Assembly: GCA_964636625.1 (NCBI GenBank)
Contig: CAZWUL010000030.1
Coordinates: forward strand, 1-12,016
From: CAZWUL01 sp964636625
GTDB taxonomy: Bacteria > Atribacterota > Phoenicimicrobiia > Phoenicimicrobiales > Stramentimicrobiaceae
Length of the DNA stretch: 12,016 bases
Reading direction: 5' to 3'
Part shown: positions 7,746-12,016 of the stretch, one piece after another
How the letters are laid out: each line of letters starts with the position of its first letter
Position numbering within the stretch: the stretch's first letter is position 1
Program-made: the position numbers and the translations under genes
Notes under the pieces: generated by a model
Database searches by the model: none
What the model was told of the DNA's origin: nothing
What the model saw: the letters and a program-made list of their open reading frames with translations, nothing else

Positions 7746-8807
7746 ATGGACTACAAGATACAGGAAGTTTTAATAAAAGCAAAAGAAAAAGGTGCCTCTG
7801 ATGTTCATTTAAATATTGGGATTCCTCCAATGTTTCGAATAAATGGTAAGATGACTAAAAGTGAGTTTCCTGAATTGACCAGCGACAATGCTCATGAATT
7901 AATTTACAGTATTATTTCTGATAAACAAAAAGAAGAATTTCAAGAACATAAGCAGGTTGATTTATCCTATGAAATAGAAGATGTTTCGCGTTTTCGTATC
8001 AATATATTTAAGCATAGGTTAGGCGAGGCAGCTGTTATTAGATTAATTCCAACTGAGATATTATCAGTTGAAGAATTAGGATTACCGGATGTTATTACTA
8101 CGTTAACAGAAAAAGAAAAAGGGATTGTCCTGGTTACCGGACCTACCGGCAGTGGAAAATCTACTACTTTAGCAGCATTAATTAATATCATTAATACCAG
8201 GCGATATGAACATATTATTTCTATTGAAGACCCTATTGAGTTTATTCACCAGCATAAAAATTGTGTTATTTCTCAAAGAGAGATCGGAGAACATGCAGAT
8301 ACTTTTGCAAGTGCATTAAGGGTAGCTCTCAGAGAGGACCCTGATGTTATTCTTGTTGGCGAAATGCGAGATTTGGAAACTATTTCTATGGCCTTAAGAG
8401 CAGCAGAAACAGGACATTTAGTTTTTTCGACTTTACATACTAACAGCGCTGCTGACACGATTGAAAGAATTATAAATGCATTTCCTGCCCACCAGCAAGC
8501 TCAAGCCCGTCTGCAGTTAGCTGGTTCAATAGAAGCTGTAATTGCGCAAACTCTTATTCCGACAGTAGATGAACAGGGAAGAGTAGCAGCTATGGAATTA
8601 ATGCTGGCAAATCCTGCAATTCGTAATTTAATAAGGGATGAAAAAATACATCAAATTCCGTCTACCATCCAGATAAGTAGAAAAATTGGAATGCAAAGCT
8701 TAGATCAATCATTGAAGGATTTATTAATGCAAGGGAAAATAACCAGGGAAGCCGCTATTAGAAAAGCAATTAATAAAAATGCATTTATTGCGTATGCCGG
8801 TTTATAG
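7746..8807 (+). CDS. pilT: PilT-like type IV pilus retraction ATPase (second copy)
   Basis: A 353-aa paralogue of the ATPase encoded at 6097-7149, collinear over nearly its whole length. It has the same layout: N-terminal ASDVHLNIGIPPMFRING, Walker A GPTGSGKST (132-140), Asp-box SIEDPIEF, Walker B DPDVILVGEMRD, His-box TGHLVFSTLHTN, and the PilT-specific AIRNLIRDEK near residue 291. This copy keeps the canonical AIRNLIR sequence, whereas the first copy has AIKNIIR. It might therefore be the true PilT and the other a PilU-like accessory, but that is inference. A ribosome site AAGGAGA lies 6-7 nt upstream of the ATG at 7746. The gene follows the MshEN protein by 89 nt. Its stop codon is only a few bases before the -35 box of the hisS leader promoter. 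Pilus structural genes and a full PilB are not in this window. Confidence 0.94.
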   Translation: MDYKIQEVLIKAKEKGASDVHLNIGIPPMFRINGKMTKSEFPELTSDNAHELIYSIISDKQKEEFQEHKQVDLSYEIEDVSRFRINIFKHRLGEAAVIRLIPTEILSVEELGLPDVITTLTEKEKGIVLVTGPTGSGKSTTLAALINIINTRRYEHIISIEDPIEFIHQHKNCVISQREIGEHADTFASALRVALREDPDVILVGEMRDLETISMALRAAETGHLVFSTLHTNSAADTIERIINAFPAHQQAQARLQLAGSIEAVIAQTLIPTVDEQGRVAAMELMLANPAIRNLIRDEKIHQIPSTIQISRKIGMQSLDQSLKDLLMQGKITREAAIRKAINKNAFIAYAGL

Positions 8808-8812
8808 TTTTT

Positions 8813-8841
8813 TTGACTTTTACTAATAAATTATATAAAAT
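8813..8841 (+). promoter_or_regulatory. sigma-A-type promoter for the hisS leader
   Basis: TTGACT (-35, 8813-8818) and TAAAAT (-10, 8836-8841) are separated by exactly 17 nt. It lies directly after the second pilT stop codon and upstream of the T-box leader, which would start near 8848. This suggests that hisS is transcribed independently of the pilus genes. The match was found by eye and is not experimentally supported. Confidence 0.6.
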
Positions 8842-8884
8842 ATCATGGAAAATATAATTATTATAAATATAGCCAAAATAATAA

Positions 8885-9078
8885 ATAGGTTTTTGGGTCA
8901 GTAAATCACTGCACAGGTGATTGAACAACAACCCTAACTAGTTTAACGTAAAAAGTAAACCTATACGCTAGGCGCGTTAAAGCAAAGAGTTGAATGGTGA
9001 GTAAAGCCATTAAGCAGGGTGGCACCGCGAAAATGATTTCGTCCCTGATAATATTGTATAATATTATCAGGTTTTTTT
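8885..9078 (+). promoter_or_regulatory. T-box tRNA-sensing leader upstream of hisS, predicted specifier AAC (Asn)
   Basis: This T-box is expected to sense uncharged tRNA and switch transcription of the downstream synthetase genes. The hallmark AGGGTGGCACCGCG lies at 9016-9029 with its CGTCCCT partner at 9040-9046, forming the antiterminator with bulge UGGCACC. Just upstream is a Stem III-like hairpin (AATGG 8993-8997 with CCATT 9007-9011). In Stem I, GGGT (8895-8898) pairs with ACCC (8931-8934) and AATCAC (8904-8909) with GTGATT (8917-8922). Between them is an internal loop, CAGTA opposite GAACAACA. Aligned to the known specifier-loop pattern (AGTA opposite GAA-N-specifier-A), the triplet is AAC at 8927-8929, an asparagine codon. 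The bulge C9023 would pair with discriminator G73, as in tRNA-Asn. A basal helix ATAGGTTT/AAACCTAT (8885-8892/8957-8964) may close Stem I. The distal Stem I platform appears absent. Confidence 0.93.
9044..9078 (+). terminator. intrinsic terminator of the T-box leader
   Basis: CCTGATAATATT (9044-9055) pairs perfectly with AATATTATCAGG (9060-9071) in a 12-bp stem with a GTAT loop, followed by seven T residues (9072-9078). Its 5' arm begins inside the CCCT that pairs with AGGG in the antiterminator, so the two structures exclude each other. This is the expected arrangement for a transcriptional T-box. Confidence 0.95.
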
Positions 9079-9145
9079 GTTTTTGACTAAATTTTAGTTT
9101 TCACATCTTTAAAATAATATACAATGTATTGTAAAGGAGTTTATC

Positions 9146-10405
9146 GTGTTATTATCAAAAGCGCCAAAAGGAACAAGTGATGTTTTGCCTTCTCAAATAG
9201 ATCACTGGTATTATGTGGAAAACATCATAAAAGATGTTTTGCAGTCATATGGATATCGTGAAATAAGAACCCCCGCTTTTGAGTATACGGAACTGTTTGT
9301 ACGGGGAATTGGCGAGACAACAGATATTGTTAATAAAGAAATGTTTACTTTCCAGGATAGAAAAGGACGTAGCCTAACTTTACGTCCGGAAGGGACTGCG
9401 CCGGTAGTGAGAGCGTTTTTGGAGCATAACATGAGCAGAGAAAATCCCCTGGTAAAATTATTTTACCTGGGTAACATGTTCAGATGCGAGAAACCCCAGG
9501 CAGGTCGTTATCGGCAGTTCAACCAATTTGGTCTGGAGGCAATTGGTTCCCAATCAGCACTGATTGATGCCGAAATCATTCAAGCTTCTTTGGTAATTTA
9601 CCAGAAGATCGGACTGACCAATCTAAAACTAATTATTAATAGCGTTGGTTGTCGTGAGTGTAGACCGAATTATTTAGAAGCATTGAGAGAATATTTTCGA
9701 GATAGAAAAGAACTATTATGTCCTGATTGCCGAGAACGCTATGATAAGAATCCATTGAGAATTTTGGATTGTAAAAATAAGCAATGCCAGGCTGAAATTA
9801 AAAACAGCCCCACTATATTTGAATATTTATGCAAAGACTGTAAACATCATTTTCAAATACTAAAAGGCCACCTGGAAACCCTGGAAATTAAACACCAGGT
9901 TAACCCGTTATTGGTTCGGGGATTGGATTATTATACAAAGACTGCCTTTGAAATTATTTCCGGAGAATTAGGTTCCCAGAATGCCGTAGGAGGCGGGGGT
10001 AGATATGATTACCTGGTGGAAGAATTAGGTGGAAAACCTACTCCTGCTGTTGGTTTTGCGGCTGGAATAGAAAGAATTATTGCTACTATGGAAAAACAGA
10101 AAGTAAAAATACCTTTCTGGAAAGGAATAAGGGTTTTTGTTGCTGCAATTAATCCGGAAGATTATTCCCTTTCCCTGAAAATTATTAAAGACATAAGAGA
10201 AAATGGCATCAGTGCAGAAATGGATTTTCTGGAAAAAAGCCTGAAAGCACAGATGAGATTGGCAAACAAGTTAAATGTCTCCTATGTTTTAATAATAGGA
10301 GGAGAGGAATTAAAAGAGTATAAGGTTACCCTGAAAAATATGGCTAATGGGGAACAGGAAATAATCAATATAAATCAAATAATATCATATGTTAAAGAAA
10401 TGTAA
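9146..10405 (+). CDS. hisS: histidyl-tRNA synthetase
   Basis: This class II synthetase charges tRNA-His. At 419 aa it has normal bacterial length. The N-terminus (APKGTSDVLP) and motif 1 region lead into TLRPEGTAPVVRAF, motif 2 MFRCEKPQAGRYRQFNQFG, the HisRS-specific histidine A motif LVRGLDYYTKTAFEI, and the second signature AVGGGGRYDYLVEELGG followed by motif 3 VGFAAGIER. The insertion domain between motif 2 and LVRGLDYYT is cysteine-rich (CRECR, CPDCRERY, CKNKQC, CKDC), as in many bacterial HisRS. The last 95 or so residues form the anticodon-binding domain. The GTG at 9146 is chosen because AAAGGAG (9133-9139) lies 6 nt upstream and the protein begins at the family's usual point. It is the first gene after the T-box leader, yet that leader appears to read tRNA-Asn. 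The gap to asnS is about 190 nt. Confidence 0.98.
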   Translation: MLLSKAPKGTSDVLPSQIDHWYYVENIIKDVLQSYGYREIRTPAFEYTELFVRGIGETTDIVNKEMFTFQDRKGRSLTLRPEGTAPVVRAFLEHNMSRENPLVKLFYLGNMFRCEKPQAGRYRQFNQFGLEAIGSQSALIDAEIIQASLVIYQKIGLTNLKLIINSVGCRECRPNYLEALREYFRDRKELLCPDCRERYDKNPLRILDCKNKQCQAEIKNSPTIFEYLCKDCKHHFQILKGHLETLEIKHQVNPLLVRGLDYYTKTAFEIISGELGSQNAVGGGGRYDYLVEELGGKPTPAVGFAAGIERIIATMEKQKVKIPFWKGIRVFVAAINPEDYSLSLKIIKDIRENGISAEMDFLEKSLKAQMRLANKLNVSYVLIIGGEELKEYKVTLKNMANGEQEIININQIISYVKEM

Positions 10406-10539
10406 TTTATTATTACCAACAAGAGGTTTGTTTATTTAACCAAAAAAACCACCTTTTAAGAATGTGATAATGGTTAAATAAAATGTTTTTACCATAAAAA
10501 GATTAAAAAAGTCAAACCCATTCCAGGGGTTCTTAAAGC

Positions 10540-10556
10540 TACCCGCTATGCGGGTA
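10540..10556 (+). other. stable hairpin in the hisS-asnS intergenic region
   Basis: TACCCGC (10540-10546) and GCGGGTA (10550-10556) form a 7-bp GC-rich stem with a TAT loop. Just upstream, AACCC (10515-10519) can pair with GGGTT (10527-10531). GGGT at 10527-10530 could instead pair with ACCC at 10541-10544, so the two hairpins have a mutually exclusive alternative. The U-rich stretch after it is interrupted, so termination would be weak. It could be a processing or attenuation element, or simply a poor terminator. The asnS ribosome site lies 22 nt downstream. Confidence 0.5.
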
Positions 10557-10596
10557 CGATATTTACTTTTTATTTAGTGAGGAGGACTATTTGCTA

Positions 10597-11892
10597 ATGA
10601 ATGATATCAGTATATCAGGTGTTGGAAACCATGAGGGAGAAGAGGTACGCATAAAGGGATGGCTTTATAATCAGCGTTCCAGTGGAAAAGTGAAATTTAT
10701 GATAATCCGCGATGGAACCGGATTCTTACAGGGAACTTTGGTTAAAAGCGAAATGGAAGAAAAATATTTTAACTCATTAGATGAAATAAACTATGAATCC
10801 TCCATAATCGTAGAGGGGTTAATAAAAAGAGAAAAAAGGGCACCAAGTGGTTATGAAATGCTGGTAAAAACTATTAATATTGTGCATAATTCAGAAAAAG
10901 ATTACCCCATCTCTCTTAAAAAACACGGAGTTGGCTTTCTGATGAATTATCGTCATCTCTGGATGAGAACTCAAAGACAGAATGCGATACTAAGAATACG
11001 GACTGAGATTGTAAAAATAATTCATGATTTTTTAAATAAAAAAGGATTTTACCTGATTGAATCACCAGTCTTAACACCAGCAGCCTGTGAAGGAACTACC
11101 ACATTATTTGAAACAGATTATTTCGGAGACAAAGCTTTTTTAACCCAGAGCGGACAACTTTATAACGAGGCCTCCGCCATGGCTTTTGGCAAAGTGTACT
11201 GTTTTGGCCCTACCTTTAGAGCTGAAAAATCTAAAACCAGAAGGCATTTGATGGAATTCTGGATGGTTGAACCAGAAGCAGCTTATTTTGATTTTCAGGA
11301 TAATAATAAATTACAGGAAGAAATGCTTGTCACCATTGTTAAACATATCCTTGATAAATGCTCTCTAGAGCTAAAATACCTGGAAAGAGATATTACAGCA
11401 TTAGAAGCCATAGAATCTCCCTTCCCCTATCTTTCTTATGATGATGCTATCAAAATAATTCAAAAAGAAGGTAGCACGACTCAATGGGGAGATGACCTGG
11501 GAGGAGAAGATGAAACAATAATTTCAAGTCATTATAAAAAGCCCGTTTTTATTCATAATTTTCCAACAAAATGCAAGGCTTTTTATATGAAACCTGACCC
11601 TGACAGGCCGGAAACTGTCCTGGGTGCCGATTTAATTGCCCCGGAAGGTTTTGGAGAAATAATAGGCGGCGGTCAGCGTATAGATGATTATCAGCTAATT
11701 AAAGAAAGGATAAAAGAACATAATTTACCGGAAGAAGACTATCAGTGGTATATTGATTTGAGGAAATACGGGTCTGTTCCCCATTCAGGTTTTGGACTGG
11801 GAATTGAGCGTACTGTTGCCTGGATTTGTAATCTACCGCATATCAGGGAAACAATACCTTTTCCAAGAATGCTGAATAAAATTTATCCATAA
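10597..11892 (+). CDS. asnS: asparaginyl-tRNA synthetase
   Basis: This class IIb synthetase charges tRNA-Asn directly with asparagine. It is about 431 aa, normal for bacterial AsnRS. An N-terminal OB-fold anticodon-binding domain (VRIKGWLYNQRSSGKVKFMI onward) is followed by the catalytic core: motif 1 region (YLIESPVLTPAACEG), TQSGQLYNEASAMAFG, motif 2 TFRAEKSKTRRHLMEFWMVE, the late GEIIGGGQR block, and motif 3 GFGLGIERTVAWICNL. The FWMVEPE form of motif 2 favours AsnRS over AspRS, which typically has a different residue pattern there. GAGGAGG (10579-10585) is followed by an in-frame TTG at 10591 (5-nt spacing) and ATG at 10597 (11-nt spacing). ATG is preferred, but TTG is possible. No T-box lies directly upstream. 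Control is probably by read-through from the Asn-reading T-box ahead of hisS. Confidence 0.94.
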   Translation: MNDISISGVGNHEGEEVRIKGWLYNQRSSGKVKFMIIRDGTGFLQGTLVKSEMEEKYFNSLDEINYESSIIVEGLIKREKRAPSGYEMLVKTINIVHNSEKDYPISLKKHGVGFLMNYRHLWMRTQRQNAILRIRTEIVKIIHDFLNKKGFYLIESPVLTPAACEGTTTLFETDYFGDKAFLTQSGQLYNEASAMAFGKVYCFGPTFRAEKSKTRRHLMEFWMVEPEAAYFDFQDNNKLQEEMLVTIVKHILDKCSLELKYLERDITALEAIESPFPYLSYDDAIKIIQKEGSTTQWGDDLGGEDETIISSHYKKPVFIHNFPTKCKAFYMKPDPDRPETVLGADLIAPEGFGEIIGGGQRIDDYQLIKERIKEHNLPEEDYQWYIDLRKYGSVPHSGFGLGIERTVAWICNLPHIRETIPFPRMLNKIYP

Positions 11893-11895
11893 AAT

Positions 11896-11930
11896 AGTAT
11901 CAAGTCGTGAGTATTCAGTATCAAGTAAAA
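11896..11930 (+). repeat. degenerate 7-bp tandem repeat, cluster 1 (five AGTNNNN units)
   Basis: Five consecutive heptamers begin with AGT: AGTATCA, AGTCGTG, AGTATTC, AGTATCA and AGTAAAA. Units 1 and 4 are identical. It starts just 4 nt after the asnS stop codon. No coding frame uses it. Such short phased heptamers are known as intergenic repeats in several bacterial groups. Their role here is unknown. Confidence 0.65.
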
Positions 11931-11956
11931 TACGGTGGGAATATATGAAAAATAAC

Positions 11957-11991
11957 AGTCATTAGTCGTTGGTAGTTAGTATTTAGTTAAG
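11957..11991 (+). repeat. degenerate 7-bp tandem repeat, cluster 2 (five units)
   Basis: AGTCATT, AGTCGTT, GGTAGTT, AGTATTT and AGTTAAG run in phase with 7-nt periodicity, resembling cluster 1 and separated from it by 26 nt. The array may continue or recur beyond the window edge. No gene is seen in 11893-12016. Confidence 0.6.
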
Positions 11992-12016
11992 TATATAGAG
12001 ATAATGAAAGAAATAC

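Noticed and set aside
8904..8914. CAC triplets at 8907-8909 and 8912-8914 as the true His specifier of the T-box
   Set aside because: One is in the 5' arm of a helix and the other in the terminal loop. The canonical specifier sits on the 3' side of the internal loop, and the UGGC bulge does not fit tRNA-His C73. The terminal-loop CAC is kept only as a low-interest observation.
9083..9120. Possible second promoter after the T-box terminator (TTGACT 9083-9088, TAAAAT 9110-9115 or TAATAT 9115-9120)
   Set aside because: The spacings are 21 and 26 nt, too long for a sigma-A promoter. A promoter here would also bypass the T-box.
10406..10590. Separate T-box leader for asnS
   Set aside because: There is no AGGGTGG...ACCGCG motif and no specifier loop or strong terminator in this spacer.

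Overview
The window is a 12 kb stretch of AT-rich bacterial chromosome. All genes lie on the plus strand and the intergenic gaps are mostly short. The genes are core or near-core: rRNA and tRNA metabolism, methionine/SAM metabolism, a cell-wall enzyme, sugar-nucleotide synthesis and type IV pilus motor ATPases. There is no sign of phage, transposons or CRISPR. The host is probably Bacillota-like or from a neighbouring low-GC lineage such as Atribacterota. The evidence is a genuine T-box leader, strong AGGAGG-type ribosome binding sites, one TTG and one GTG start, and the rsmI-metG adjacency often seen in Bacillota. This taxonomic placement is inference.

Layout. Positions 1-642 hold the 3' part of rsmI (16S rRNA C1402 ribose methyltransferase). 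Then come metG (methionyl-tRNA synthetase with a C-terminal EMAP/Trbp111-type domain), a membrane-anchored lytic transglycosylase, a mannose-1-phosphate guanylyltransferase and metK (SAM synthetase). The middle of the window (6097-8807) is a three-gene pilus cassette: two complete, collinear PilT-like retraction ATPases on either side of a free-standing MshEN/GspE-N domain protein. That small protein resembles the c-di-GMP-binding N-terminus of PilB/MshE assembly ATPases, but without the ATPase.

The 338-nt gap 8808-9145 carries a sigma-A-type promoter and a T-box tRNA-sensing leader with a 12-bp terminator, followed by hisS and then an asparaginyl-tRNA synthetase gene. The leader is the most interesting element. 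Its first gene is hisS, but the specifier triplet reads AAC (Asn). The tRNA-end-sensing bulge is UGGC, which needs discriminator base G73, as in tRNA-Asn and not tRNA-His. Both readouts therefore point to uncharged tRNA-Asn controlling hisS and, by read-through, asnS. Its Stem I also looks very short.

The window ends in an intergenic stretch containing two clusters of a degenerate 7-bp AGTNNNN tandem repeat. No wholly new protein system is visible. The items most worth following up are the compact Asn-reading T-box ahead of hisS-asnS, the PilT/MshEN/PilT cassette, and the heptamer repeats.
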